A stretch of DNA of 53,785 nucleotides from Oleiphilaceae bacterium (GTDB lineage: Bacteria > Pseudomonadota > Gammaproteobacteria > Pseudomonadales > Oleiphilaceae), in contig JAGXLV010000012.1 of assembly GCA_018334495.1 (NCBI GenBank), positions 1 through 53,785 of the forward strand, given 5' to 3'. This document shows positions 44,424 to 53,483 of the stretch, in pieces (positions within the stretch are counted from its first letter, which is position 1; the number at the start of each line of letters is the position of its first letter). The position numbers and the translations under genes were made by a program. Under the pieces are notes generated by a model that ran no database searches, was not told where the DNA came from, and saw nothing but the letters and a program-made list of their open reading frames with translations.

Positions 44424-46706
44424 ATGGCCGCCATGCCCACCGAACTCCCGGAATTTCTTACCGACGAACAGCGCGCCATAATCACCGCCGGCTACGAGCA
44501 TGCGGTGATTACCGCGGTTGCCGGCAGCGGCAAAACCTCGACCCTGGCCTGGCGCATCCGCTATCTGCTGGAACAGGGTCACGAGCCCACGCGCATGCTG
44601 GTACTGATGTTCAACCGCAGCGCGCGCCAGGACTTTCAGCAAAAGCTGGCGAAAGTCGCTCAGGGCACCAATCTCGCGTTGCCGGAAGTACGCACTTACC
44701 ATGCCATGGGCCTGAGGCTGTATAAACGGTTTGTCCGCGAAGGTTACCTGCCCGGCTTTTCCGACGTCATACTGACCGATCAGGAAATCAACTTCCAGGC
44801 CTGGCTATTGGTGCGGCGGCTGGTGCCGGAAGCGCTTCAGGATGAAGCCCGGCGCAACAAAAAAGAGTACGTGGAGGCGGCCACCGGCTTTATCGATCGG
44901 GTCAAGACCACGCTGTCGCCGGCGGAAATCGTGTTCGAGGACATGGGCTACGACAGCAAGCACCGCTACCTGATTGACCTTTTCCACAGTTTCGAGCAAT
45001 GGCGCAAGCGTGAAAGCCGGATCAGCTACGCCGATATGCTCTATGAGCCGGTCATGGCCATTCATCAGAATCCGCCGCTGCAACGGCTGGTAGCCAATAA
45101 AATGGATCTTATTCTGGTGGACGAATACCAGGACACCAATGAAATCCAGCACCTGCTGCTACGCTACGTCGCCGGTGAGCGCGCCCGTGTGACGGTGGTG
45201 GGCGACCCGGACCAGACCATTTACGAATTCCGCGGCGCCAAGCCCGAGTTTATCCTCAGCCGGTTCGGCGAGGAATTCGGCCAGCCACTGGAACAGACCC
45301 TCAGTTATTCTTTCCGTTACGGCCACCGGCTGGCGCTGCTCGCCAATCACCTCATCAGCCATAATACCGGGCGCAAGGACGTGCTCTGCCACGCTCACCC
45401 CACGACGCCGGCCACCGGCATTGAACTGCATGAGGATAACAGCGACCCGGACAGCGTCCTGGCCATATTGCAAAAACAGACCCAGGATAAAACAGACGGC
45501 AGCGCGATTCTGTTCCGGGTCTGGAGTCAGAGTGTGCCCATTGAATTGCGCCTGCTGGCCAGCGGCATCCGCTATCGCATCGACAGCGGCAAGGGCGCGC
45601 TCTTCAGCCGCGAGGTGGAGGCCGTCACCGCTCTCCTTCAGGTGGTCACCGGCACCTTGCCGCAAACGCCGGAAGCGGACCGGATAGACCTGGCGCGGAA
45701 TCTTCTGCGATTCCCCCATGTGGGCCTGAAAGAGCCCGAGCTCAATGCCGTGGCCCGGTCTCTTGCGGGTTTTGACAAGGACTGGGGCAAGCGGCTCCTG
45801 GCGATGGATTTTGACGCCTTGTCGCCCCTGCCCGGCCGCAAGCTGCGACGCCTGGGCGAGACCCTGGTGATCCTGGACAATTTCAAGGGGCCGGTATCAA
45901 AGCTGATCGCTCAGTACGCTCTTGATACCGAGTTGTTTGAAGGCATGCGCAGCCTGGCGATGACCCATGAATCGGCTAACGAGCGGATTGATACGGTCAA
46001 GGGCTTTCAGAACTACCTGTCAGGACTGAAGGTCAGTGCCAGCGATGCCCTGGCCCACCTGCGCGACCTGAAAAACCGGGCCAGCAGACATCAGACCGGC
46101 GGCGTCCTGCTCTCCACCATTCATCGCACCAAAGGTCTGGAATGGTCAACCGTCATCCTGCCCGGCCTCCAGGAAAAGTACCTGCCCTACAGCCCGCGTC
46201 AGGCGGACGATGTGGCAAGCTTTCTTGAGAGTGAACGGCGGCTGCTGTATGTCGCCCTGACCCGCACCCGCCAGCAACTTCACCTGATCACCCGATCCGC
46301 CGAGGCGCGCCCGGTCATGGACGCCGATCAGGGACCGAGTCGTTTTATCGCCGAACTGCGTTTTGACTTATCGCAGCATCTGGGGAGCGCCCTGCAGGCG
46401 CGCGAAGCAGAGCCTCAGGCGCAAGCGCCGGAAATCAACCTGAATGCGCCCCTGTCGCCGATTAGCCTCCGCTACGCCGAGCGCGCCGGCGTGACCCTGA
46501 GCACGACTGCGACGGAGACGACACTCTCGGATGAGGGCCAACCGCTTTGGGCCTGCAAACGGCTGAGCCACGGGATTTTCGGGGAGGGTTCCGTTATTGG
46601 CGAAGACGAGCGGGCTTTCGAAGTGCGCTTTGATGCTGGCCAGACGTTGAATTTCAGCAAGCAAAGCGCACACCTGTACTTCAAGCCAATGCCCGAAAGT
46701 AGCTGA
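44424..46706 (+). CDS. UvrD/Rep-family ATP-dependent DNA helicase (second paralogue)
   Basis: The SF1A helicase has about 760 residues with AVAGSGKT (Walker A), LVDEYQDTN (motif II), VVGDPDQTIYEFRGA (motif III) and STIHRTKGLEWSTVILPGL (motif V). It differs from UvrD in its 2B region and ends in a short domain with ACKRLSHGIFGEGSVIGEDE, resembling the C-terminal Tudor-like fold of UvrD. It is neither Rep, RecB nor PcrA, and its pathway is unknown. The exact start is uncertain: ATG codons at 44385, 44424 and 44433 all lack a clear SD. It is divergent from DUF2237-tmcA. Confidence 0.88.
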   Translation: MAAMPTELPEFLTDEQRAIITAGYEHAVITAVAGSGKTSTLAWRIRYLLEQGHEPTRMLVLMFNRSARQDFQQKLAKVAQGTNLALPEVRTYHAMGLRLYKRFVREGYLPGFSDVILTDQEINFQAWLLVRRLVPEALQDEARRNKKEYVEAATGFIDRVKTTLSPAEIVFEDMGYDSKHRYLIDLFHSFEQWRKRESRISYADMLYEPVMAIHQNPPLQRLVANKMDLILVDEYQDTNEIQHLLLRYVAGERARVTVVGDPDQTIYEFRGAKPEFILSRFGEEFGQPLEQTLSYSFRYGHRLALLANHLISHNTGRKDVLCHAHPTTPATGIELHEDNSDPDSVLAILQKQTQDKTDGSAILFRVWSQSVPIELRLLASGIRYRIDSGKGALFSREVEAVTALLQVVTGTLPQTPEADRIDLARNLLRFPHVGLKEPELNAVARSLAGFDKDWGKRLLAMDFDALSPLPGRKLRRLGETLVILDNFKGPVSKLIAQYALDTELFEGMRSLAMTHESANERIDTVKGFQNYLSGLKVSASDALAHLRDLKNRASRHQTGGVLLSTIHRTKGLEWSTVILPGLQEKYLPYSPRQADDVASFLESERRLLYVALTRTRQQLHLITRSAEARPVMDADQGPSRFIAELRFDLSQHLGSALQAREAEPQAQAPEINLNAPLSPISLRYAERAGVTLSTTATETTLSDEGQPLWACKRLSHGIFGEGSVIGEDERAFEVRFDAGQTLNFSKQSAHLYFKPMPESS

Positions 46707-46737
46707 GAAAGCCGGCCCCAGTCATAGCCTGGACTGC

Positions 46738-47715
46738 TCAGGCGTCTACCGGAACACTTTCCACTGGTCTTTCTGTGTATTCGACCAGATTATCCCGCAA
46801 GCCTCCAAATCTACGGAAGAAAGCCTCATCGGGGCCGGGCAAGGGGCCGGACGCATTTTCCAGGACTTCATCAAGCCACTGCTCGGAACGCGCATAGATC
46901 AGCCGATAAAGATTGCGACAAAGCTGCTTGGCGGCACGCCCTTCCCAGTTGCTGGGCAAGAGCTCGTTGGGAAGCTGTGGATCCCTGAGCAGGATTTTGC
47001 GGTATTCATGGATAAGAAGAATCCGGATGATCAGAGATTCCCTGGGCGACAAACTGTTATCGGCCTGTAACTCCCACCAAAGTGGCCGGAATTGCTCGAG
47101 GAACACCCGATACCTGTCTGCCAGCTCATCCAGGTTCCAGCTTTCACGCACTTGTCTGCGCAGTGCGCGGGGGTTCTTCTGATCGAGAGGCTGAGTCTGC
47201 ATCACAATGGTGTCTTCCACTGCTCCCCATTCCTGGAGCAACGGCAATAATTCATTTCGGCGAAAACGCGGATGCTCCATCACACCGGCTGCCATGTTGC
47301 CGAAACTCAGCCATTCCAGCTCCTCACGGACCTTTTGCTTTGTTTCCGCATCGAGCTGATTCAGGAACACGAGACACCAGCTACCGCTCCACTCTTTATT
47401 GGAAATATTGTAGACGTGCTCAAATGCCTGTTCGAACCGCCTCGACCCGGGCCCCGTGAGACTGTAATAGCTGCAGCGCCCCACTTTTTCGGCCTGCAAC
47501 CAGGATTCCTGCACCAGGCGGAACACCGATGTTCTGACCAGGCGCTGACTGACACCCATCGGCTCAAGCAGTTTCATCAAGCTACCCAGCCAGACCGTGC
47601 CGCCACGAGGAACGATGGCGTCGCCATAAATGGTGATGATGAGCGAACCCGCCCGCAGCGGGCGCTGATTCTGGAAATTTTTGACGAGAAGGTCCAACTG
47701 GCTTTTCACCGACAT
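46738..47715 (-). CDS. PaaX-type transcriptional repressor
   Basis: PaaX is a GntR-like repressor of phenylacetate catabolic operons released by phenylacetyl-CoA. The 325-residue protein (E. coli PaaX 316) matches throughout: RAGSLIITIYGDAIVPRGGTVWLGSL, the winged-helix region VSQRLVRTSVFRLVQESWLQAEKVGRCSYYSLT split over residues about 55-90, and the central PaaX domain with WCLVFLN. The ATG at 47715 is preferred over a TTG 13 codons upstream. It is divergent from the ABC transporter operon, and a paaZ end lies downstream of that operon, so it probably controls both. Confidence 0.9.
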   Translation of the reverse strand: MSVKSQLDLLVKNFQNQRPLRAGSLIITIYGDAIVPRGGTVWLGSLMKLLEPMGVSQRLVRTSVFRLVQESWLQAEKVGRCSYYSLTGPGSRRFEQAFEHVYNISNKEWSGSWCLVFLNQLDAETKQKVREELEWLSFGNMAAGVMEHPRFRRNELLPLLQEWGAVEDTIVMQTQPLDQKNPRALRRQVRESWNLDELADRYRVFLEQFRPLWWELQADNSLSPRESLIIRILLIHEYRKILLRDPQLPNELLPSNWEGRAAKQLCRNLYRLIYARSEQWLDEVLENASGPLPGPDEAFFRRFGGLRDNLVEYTERPVESVPVDA

Positions 47716-48134
47716 AGCTTCACTTCGCTCTGTTGGATGTTCGCTTGCGAACAAAAATGTTGAGTATACGCCCCCGGATTTTCACATGAAATATCGGACG
47801 TCATATTTTGTGTTCGGCGCTGATCAGGCCGTCTTTCTGGCAATGGCCGGTGCCTGAAATATTCATTTACGCCGGCGGCTGAAACTGATTGACATGATCT
47901 TAATGATACAATAACTTTCTAAATAGTGCTTATGAAGTATCGAATAAAGCAAATAGAAAAAAGACACACCCATGCTTTTTGCGCATTATACGGCAATTGA
48001 TAAGCAATCAAGGGGCTTTGAGCTAATTTAATCTGACACGCTCATGGCGTCATTTGATGGGTATTTTTGATTCATTTTCTGGCATCGGCGTAAATCGTCG
48101 AAAACCTGGTTATTTTTTGGGAGAACGAAAAACA
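47716..48134. promoter_or_regulatory. 419-bp control region between the PaaX-type gene and the ABC transporter operon
   Basis: The stretch is AT-rich against its surroundings and has no gene. TTGACA (47889-47894) and TAACTT (47912-47917) with a 17-bp spacer form a good sigma-70 promoter reading into the transporter operon, giving a leader of about 210 nt. TGATTCA-type sequences reminiscent of the PaaX operator core occur near 48070. No clear terminator or riboswitch was recognised. Confidence 0.5.
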
Positions 48135-49295
48135 ATGGGCATGACAATCTTGCGTCGCATGGCCGCGGCCACAGGCATCACCCTCCTTGCAGCAGTGTTC
48201 ACAATGAGTGCGCATGCTGCCGATCCAATCAAAATCGGTTCCTTCCTGTCAGTCACAGGCCCTGCCTCTTTTCTCGGCGACCCAGAACTGAAAACCCTTG
48301 AAATGTACGTTGAGCAGATCAACGAGAATGGCGGCGTCCTCGGTCGTCCGCTGGAGCTGATCCACTATGACGACCAGGGCAACGCGTCCAGCGCCCGCAG
48401 CTTTGCAAGCCGGCTGATCCGCTCGGACCGGGTTGACATCATTGTGGGCGGCAGCACCACCGGTGCGACCATGGCATCAGTACCGCTGGTGGAACAGGCA
48501 GGCATCCCCTTTATCTCATTGGCAGGGGCTGTGGTGATCACCGACCCGGTCAAGAAATGGGTTTTCAAGACACCTCAGTCTGACCGCATGGCCGCTGAGC
48601 GGATTCTTGAAGACATGAAGGACCGGGGCTTTACCAAAATCGGGCTGATTTCCGGCACTGGCGGGTTTGGCGCATCAGGCCGCACCCAGACTTTGAATGT
48701 CGCGAAACGAATGGGCATGGAAATCGTTGCGGATGTGACCTACAGCGGCTCCGATACCGACATGACGGCTCAGTTGACCAATATCCGCAACACCAAGGGC
48801 GTCGAAGCTGTTCTGAATTTCGGCTTCGGCCAGGGTCCTGCCATCGTCACTCGCAACTATGACCAGTTGGGCATGAAGCTTCCGTTCTACCAGTCTCACG
48901 GCGTAGCATCTGACAGCTTTCTCAGGCTGGCTGGCAAAGCAGCCGAAGGCCTTCGCCTGCCCGGCTCGCCGCTTCTGGTCCCCGAATCGATCCCAGAGGG
49001 CGACCCCCAGAAAAACATCGTCCGTAACTATAAGGCCGAATACGAGGCCAAATGGGGACAGAGCGTTTCCACTTTTGGGGGCTATGCCTACGACGGCCTG
49101 ATGCTCGCAGTCAACGCGCTTGAAGCGGCCGGATCTACTGACAAGGCAGCGGTCCGCGATGCGCTTGAAGGAATTCAGGGCTATGTCGGGGTGACCGGCG
49201 AGTTCAACATGTCACCGGATGACCACAACGGCCTGGATCCGGACTCTTTCCGTATTCTTGAAGTTGTCAATGGCGGCTGGGTTCTAATCGACTAA
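48135..49295 (+). CDS. ABC transporter substrate-binding protein, Leu/Ile/Val-binding (Peripla_BP_6) family
   Basis: The 386-residue periplasmic binding protein has a signal peptide (residues 1-29, ending SAHAA) and the type I fold start DPIKIGSFLSVTGPASFLGD, with GGSTTGATMASVPLVEQAGIP in the first lobe. Members bind branched-chain amino acids, amides or aromatic acids. The adjacent PaaX-type repressor and paaZ suggest an aromatic acid such as phenylacetate. The ATG at 48135 is chosen because it opens a normal signal peptide after GGGAGAACG; an in-frame ATG 27 codons upstream is unlikely. It is the first gene of the transporter operon. Confidence 0.92.
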   Translation: MGMTILRRMAAATGITLLAAVFTMSAHAADPIKIGSFLSVTGPASFLGDPELKTLEMYVEQINENGGVLGRPLELIHYDDQGNASSARSFASRLIRSDRVDIIVGGSTTGATMASVPLVEQAGIPFISLAGAVVITDPVKKWVFKTPQSDRMAAERILEDMKDRGFTKIGLISGTGGFGASGRTQTLNVAKRMGMEIVADVTYSGSDTDMTAQLTNIRNTKGVEAVLNFGFGQGPAIVTRNYDQLGMKLPFYQSHGVASDSFLRLAGKAAEGLRLPGSPLLVPESIPEGDPQKNIVRNYKAEYEAKWGQSVSTFGGYAYDGLMLAVNALEAAGSTDKAAVRDALEGIQGYVGVTGEFNMSPDDHNGLDPDSFRILEVVNGGWVLID

Positions 49296-49381
49296 ATTTA
49301 TCGACCACCAGTCTCTCGGGTGTTGGCCGGTTTGCGGTACGGGCCGCCCTTCATCCGACGTTCGGCCGGAAGCAAATCACT

Positions 49382-50257
49382 ATGTTCTCAGAGTTCTTGC
49401 AGTTTTTATTTACCGGAGTAACCATCGGCGCCACCTACGCGCTGATTGCTCTCGGTTTTACCCTCATTTACAACGCCAGCCACGTCATCAACTTTGCCCA
49501 GGGGGAATTCCTGATGATCGGCGGCATGGCGACCGTCTCTTTCATGGCGCTCGGATTGCCGATGCCCCTCGCCATCACTCTGGCGGTATTGCTGTCCGGC
49601 CTGATGGGTGTTCTGTTACAACGCTTTGCCATCGCACCGGCCAAAAAGGCCGACGTCGTGACCCTGATTATTATCACCATTGGCGCGTCCATCTTCATCC
49701 GTGGCCTGGCCCAACTGCTTTGGGGCAAGCAGTACCATGTGGTGCCCAATTTCAGTAGCGACGAACCCATCCGCATTCTCGGTGCAGTCATGAATACCCA
49801 GAGCTTGTGGGTTCTCGGTATTGGCACGGTGGTCGTGGTGGCGCTTGTGTTGTTCTTCACACGGACCATGATCGGCAAGGCCATACTGGCCACATCCATG
49901 AACAAGCAGGCCTCACGGCTGGTGGGCATCAAAACCCAGTTCGTCCTGATGCTGGCATTCCTGGTGTCGGCCCTGTTGGGCGGTATTGCCGGCGTGGTGG
50001 TCGCACCGATCACTTTCACTTCCTACGACATTGGCATCATGCTCGGCCTCAAGGGCTTTGTCGCGGCGGCCATTGGCGGTCTTGGCAGTGGCGTTGGCGC
50101 CGTGGTGGGCGGACTCTGCCTGGGCATTGTCGAAGCCATGGCTGCAGGCTATCTCTCCTCCGACTATAAGGATGCCGTGGCCTTTTCCATGATCCTGTTG
50201 GTGCTGTTCTTTATGCCGCGCGGATTGTTTGGCGCCAAGGTAGTGGAGCGCGTTTAA
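49382..50257 (+). CDS. Branched-chain amino acid-type ABC permease (LivH family)
   Basis: The 291-residue inner-membrane permease has the LivH signature YALIALGFTLIYNASHVINFAQGEFLMIGG and the coupling segment SMNKQASRLVGIKTQFVLMLAF, with about eight helices. It forms the translocation pore with the LivM-type partner, whose ATG overlaps its stop (TAATG at 50255-50259). The ATG at 49382 follows GGAAGCAAATCACT. In this context the cargo is probably an aromatic acid and not an amino acid. Confidence 0.94.
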   Translation: MFSEFLQFLFTGVTIGATYALIALGFTLIYNASHVINFAQGEFLMIGGMATVSFMALGLPMPLAITLAVLLSGLMGVLLQRFAIAPAKKADVVTLIIITIGASIFIRGLAQLLWGKQYHVVPNFSSDEPIRILGAVMNTQSLWVLGIGTVVVVALVLFFTRTMIGKAILATSMNKQASRLVGIKTQFVLMLAFLVSALLGGIAGVVVAPITFTSYDIGIMLGLKGFVAAAIGGLGSGVGAVVGGLCLGIVEAMAAGYLSSDYKDAVAFSMILLVLFFMPRGLFGAKVVERV

Positions 50258-51264
50258 TGTTTGATCAATTCATGAAAGTTCGCCTGAGAGGAATGATTGT
50301 CCTTGCCATCATTGTGGTGGTCATTCCCCTCTTTCTGACCAATCCGTTCCAGTATGACCTGGCCACGCAGATCCTCATTGTTGGCGGCGCGGTCGTGGGG
50401 CTCAACCTGCTCGTTGGCTTTGCCGGCCAGATCAGCCTGGGCCATGCCGGATTCTTCGGCCTGGGAGCCTACTTCACCGGCATCATGACCGGAACCTACG
50501 GCTGGCCGGCCGTGCCGACGCTGCTTCTGGGCGCGGCTGTGGTCGGCGCTATTGCCTGGATTGTCGGGCGCCCAATCCTGCGTCTGAAAGGGCACTACCT
50601 GTCCATGGCCACACTGGCGGTGGGCTTTATTATCGCCATCATCATCAATAACGAAAGCCAACTGACCGGTGGGCCGGATGGAATGCCGGTGCCGGCCCTT
50701 GATCTCTTCGGCTGGGAGCTCAGTTCCTTCGGACTCTACTCTTTCTTCGGGATTGAATTCGACGGCTATGAGCTCTGGTACTTTTTCGCCGGCCTGATGT
50801 TGCTGCTGGCGGTCTGGCTTGCCCAGAACCTGATCGACTCTCCCATTGGCCGGGGCCTGCGCGCAGTGCATGGCTCAGAGGTGGCGGCCCGTGTCGTCGG
50901 GGTTGATACCGCCAAGTACAAGAGCCTGGTGTTCGTGATTTCAGCGGTCTACGCAAGCATCACGGGTAGCCTGTACGCGCATTTCCAGGGCTTCATTACA
51001 CCGGCAGTCGCCGGCTTTGACTTTTCCATCATCCTGATCACCATGGTGGTGCTCGGTGGTATGGGCTCAACCTACGGCGTCATTCTCGGTGCCGCCGTAC
51101 TTACCTTGCTGCCCCAGGTGCTCGCGGACTTCCAGGAGCTGGAAATGGTCATGTTCGGCCTGATCCTCATGTTGACCATGATCTTTATGCCGAAGGGCCT
51201 GCTGCCCACCCTCGGATCGATGGCGGGCAAACGTTTCGCGAAGAAAACCGGAGGCCAGCCATGA
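50257..51264 (+). CDS. Branched-chain amino acid-type ABC permease (LivM family)
   Basis: The 335-residue second permease has LNLLVGFAGQISLGHAGFFGLGAYF near residue 50 and GRGLRAVHGSEVAARVVGVDTAKYKSLVF in the coupling region, both LivM hallmarks. It is shorter than E. coli LivM (about 425) because it lacks the extra N-terminal helices, as in many non-amino-acid Liv systems. It overlaps the LivH-type stop by 1 bp and the LivG-type start by 4 bp. Confidence 0.94.
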   Translation: MFDQFMKVRLRGMIVLAIIVVVIPLFLTNPFQYDLATQILIVGGAVVGLNLLVGFAGQISLGHAGFFGLGAYFTGIMTGTYGWPAVPTLLLGAAVVGAIAWIVGRPILRLKGHYLSMATLAVGFIIAIIINNESQLTGGPDGMPVPALDLFGWELSSFGLYSFFGIEFDGYELWYFFAGLMLLLAVWLAQNLIDSPIGRGLRAVHGSEVAARVVGVDTAKYKSLVFVISAVYASITGSLYAHFQGFITPAVAGFDFSIILITMVVLGGMGSTYGVILGAAVLTLLPQVLADFQELEMVMFGLILMLTMIFMPKGLLPTLGSMAGKRFAKKTGGQP

Positions 51265-52019
51265 CTGCGTTGGTAGAAGTAAAAGGGCTGGATAAGGCAT
51301 TCGGTGGCGTCCATGCGGTCGAGAATGTGAGCTTTTCAGTGGACGCCGGCCAGGTGTATTCGGTCATCGGCCCTAATGGCGCCGGAAAGACGACCCTGTT
51401 CAACCTGATCACCGGGCTTTACACACCGACCGGCGGCGAGATTCGCCTCAACGGCGAAACCACCAACGATTTAGAGCCGAATCAGCTTGCGGAACGGGGC
51501 ATGTGCCGTACCTTCCAGCAGATGCAGATCTGCATGAACATGACAGCAATAGAGAACGTCATGCTCGGCCGCCACCTGAAACTCAAAAGCAGCCTTTTTA
51601 CCACGCTGTTTCGTCTGCCCGGGCTGTTGCGGGACGAGAAATCAGCCCGGCAACGCGCCGCCGACCTGATGGAATACGTCGGTTGTGGCGACTACCTGGA
51701 AACCGAAGCCTCGGCCATGTCTTATGGCGCGCTGAAGCGCCTGGAAATCGCAAGGGCCCTGGCGGCGGATCCGAAAGTGATCCTGCTGGACGAACCGGCG
51801 GCAGGCCTCAACGCTGTCGAGACCGCGGCGCTGGAGCAGCTGATCCGGAGAATTGCGGACGAAGGCACCACCGTCATGCTGGTTGAGCACGACATGAAGC
51901 TGGTGATGGGCATTTCCGATCATTTGCTGGTTCTCAACTATGGCCGTGTTCTGGCGGAGGGCACTCCGAGTGAAATCCGAAACAATCCCGATGTAATCGC
52001 TGCCTACCTGGGTGGCTGA
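51261..52019 (+). CDS. ABC transporter ATPase (LivG family)
   Basis: The 252-residue ATPase has Walker A GPNGAGKTT, the LivG-specific CRTFQQMQICMNMTAIENVMLG, a signature loop reading MSYGALKRLEIARAL (in place of LSGGQ), Walker B VILLDEPAAGLNAVE and the C-terminal BCA_ABC tail VLAEGTPSEIRNNPDVIAAYLG. It pairs with the LivF-type ATPase downstream. The ATG overlaps the LivM-type stop (ATGA). Confidence 0.95.
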   Translation: MTALVEVKGLDKAFGGVHAVENVSFSVDAGQVYSVIGPNGAGKTTLFNLITGLYTPTGGEIRLNGETTNDLEPNQLAERGMCRTFQQMQICMNMTAIENVMLGRHLKLKSSLFTTLFRLPGLLRDEKSARQRAADLMEYVGCGDYLETEASAMSYGALKRLEIARALAADPKVILLDEPAAGLNAVETAALEQLIRRIADEGTTVMLVEHDMKLVMGISDHLLVLNYGRVLAEGTPSEIRNNPDVIAAYLGG

Positions 52020-52036
52020 GTGAGAAGGCAATTCCC

Positions 52037-53401
52037 ATGACACAGGAAAAAACGGACACTGCGTCTACCCAGTCTCGTCGCGCCCAGGCAATCGGCATTA
52101 TTGTGCGGGAACACCAGGGCTTGTGGCGCACACTGGACCTGCTGGACCAGTTGCAATTCGACATGAACATCAATGAACAACGCCCCGACGAAAAGTTGTT
52201 CGTGACGATATTTGACTACATACAGCACTTCGCTCGGCGGGTGCATAGCCAGCCCTCGGAAATCACCCTCTACCGGCTGTTGGGCGCCAGGGATCCGGAA
52301 CTGAAACCGCTGCTGGGAAAATTGTCCAACGGCTATCTGGTGGGCAATGAAAAGCTGAACGAATTGCGAGAACTACTGAAGACTTGCATGGAAAACTGGC
52401 CCCAGGGCCGGCAGGAGTTCAGCCACGCCCTTGCACGGTTTACCGAAGCCTTGCGCAAACACATCAAGAAAGAAGAAGGCGTGGTGATACCGCGCGCCCG
52501 GGAACTTTTGAGCGACGAAGACTGGCGGGAGATCGTCGAAGCTCGCGACCAGGAAAACGATCCCCTGTTCGGGGACAGGGTGCGTGACGAGTTCAAGGAG
52601 CTTCGGCATCGTATCGTCAGCTACACGCCGGAGCGTTTTGGCGGTCTGGGACTTCAGCATGCCGAGCGCATAACGCCAAAAGGCGAGCACAAGGAAATGC
52701 TCTCCGTCGAGAATGTCGCCACATCCTATGGTCAGATTGAAGTCATCCACGACGTGAGTATCCGGATCAATGCCGGCGAAATCGTGTCCCTGGTGGGGGC
52801 CAATGGCGCCGGCAAATCCACCCTCCTGATGATCCTCTCCGGCCTGCAGCCCGTGGATCGCGGCAAGCTGACCTTTGAAGGCCGGGACCTGTTGCGCGTG
52901 CCCTCGGAAAAACGCGTCGCGGACGGCATTGTCCAGGTTCCCGAGGGCCGCCAGGTCTTCAAGGACCTCAGTGTCCAGGATAACCTCATGCTGGGGGCCT
53001 ACACCCGGGGCCGCAGCCCTGAAGTGACGGAGGATCTGGAGCAGATGTACAACAAGTTCCCCATACTTCGCCAGAAACGCCACAATCTCGCGGGCGAGCT
53101 TTCCGGCGGTCAGCAACAAATGCTGGCCATGGGTCGGGCTCTGATGTCCCGGCCCCGGCTACTGCTGCTGGATGAGCCCAGCATGGGCCTGGCACCGCTG
53201 ATCGTCGAGGAGATATTCAACATCATCCGGGAACTCAAAGAAGAAGGCATCACCATCTTCCTGGTGGAACAAAACGCCTCCCAGGCGCTTGCCCTGGCCG
53301 ATCGCGGTTACGTGCTTGAAACCGGCAATGTGGTGGTTGAAGGCACCGGCCGGGAACTGCTCAGTAACGAGAAGGTGCGTGAGGCTTATCTCGGGATGTA
53401 A
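52037..53401 (+). CDS. Hemerythrin-like HHE domain fused to a LivF-type ABC ATPase
   Basis: Residues 1 to about 205 form a helical hemerythrin-type domain: H26 in IIVREHQGLW, H70 and E75 in RRVHSQPSEITLYRLL, and H142 with E146/E147 in KHIKKEEGVVIP. The third-helix position that is usually His appears as N104, so the iron site may be altered. Residues about 222-454 are a complete LivF ATPase: Walker A GANGAGKST (254-262), signature LSGGQQQ (355-361), Walker B LLLLDEP (375-381), VEQN (410-413) and the final VREAYLGM. LivF is normally about 235 residues. The frame is continuous from an ATG 17 bp after the LivG-type stop, and the helical domain has codon use like its neighbours, so this is a real fusion. 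An iron-, oxygen- or redox-sensing input to transport is inferred. Confidence 0.92.
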   Translation: MTQEKTDTASTQSRRAQAIGIIVREHQGLWRTLDLLDQLQFDMNINEQRPDEKLFVTIFDYIQHFARRVHSQPSEITLYRLLGARDPELKPLLGKLSNGYLVGNEKLNELRELLKTCMENWPQGRQEFSHALARFTEALRKHIKKEEGVVIPRARELLSDEDWREIVEARDQENDPLFGDRVRDEFKELRHRIVSYTPERFGGLGLQHAERITPKGEHKEMLSVENVATSYGQIEVIHDVSIRINAGEIVSLVGANGAGKSTLLMILSGLQPVDRGKLTFEGRDLLRVPSEKRVADGIVQVPEGRQVFKDLSVQDNLMLGAYTRGRSPEVTEDLEQMYNKFPILRQKRHNLAGELSGGQQQMLAMGRALMSRPRLLLLDEPSMGLAPLIVEEIFNIIRELKEEGITIFLVEQNASQALALADRGYVLETGNVVVEGTGRELLSNEKVREAYLGM

Positions 53402-53411
53402 TGCAGACACC

Positions 53412-53469
53412 TGGTCCCGGCAACCGGGACCAAAAAAAAGGGGCGGGTTTTTATACCCGCCCCTTTTTT
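53412..53469. terminator. Tandem hairpins ending the transporter operon
   Basis: TGGTCCCGG/CCGGGACCA (53412-53432) is followed by A-run, GGGGCGGG (53440-53447), loop, CCCGCCCC (53456-53463) and six T. The second hairpin has T tracts on both strands and so can also end the convergent paaZ transcript. Confidence 0.92.
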
Positions 53470-53483
53470 GTTTTGCCACTTAA

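Noticed and set aside
52697..53401. Separate LivF gene starting at an internal ATG
   Set aside because: The ATG at 52697 has AGGA directly against it with no spacer, and the upstream frame is continuous with good coding quality; a true fusion is more likely, though internal initiation is not excluded.
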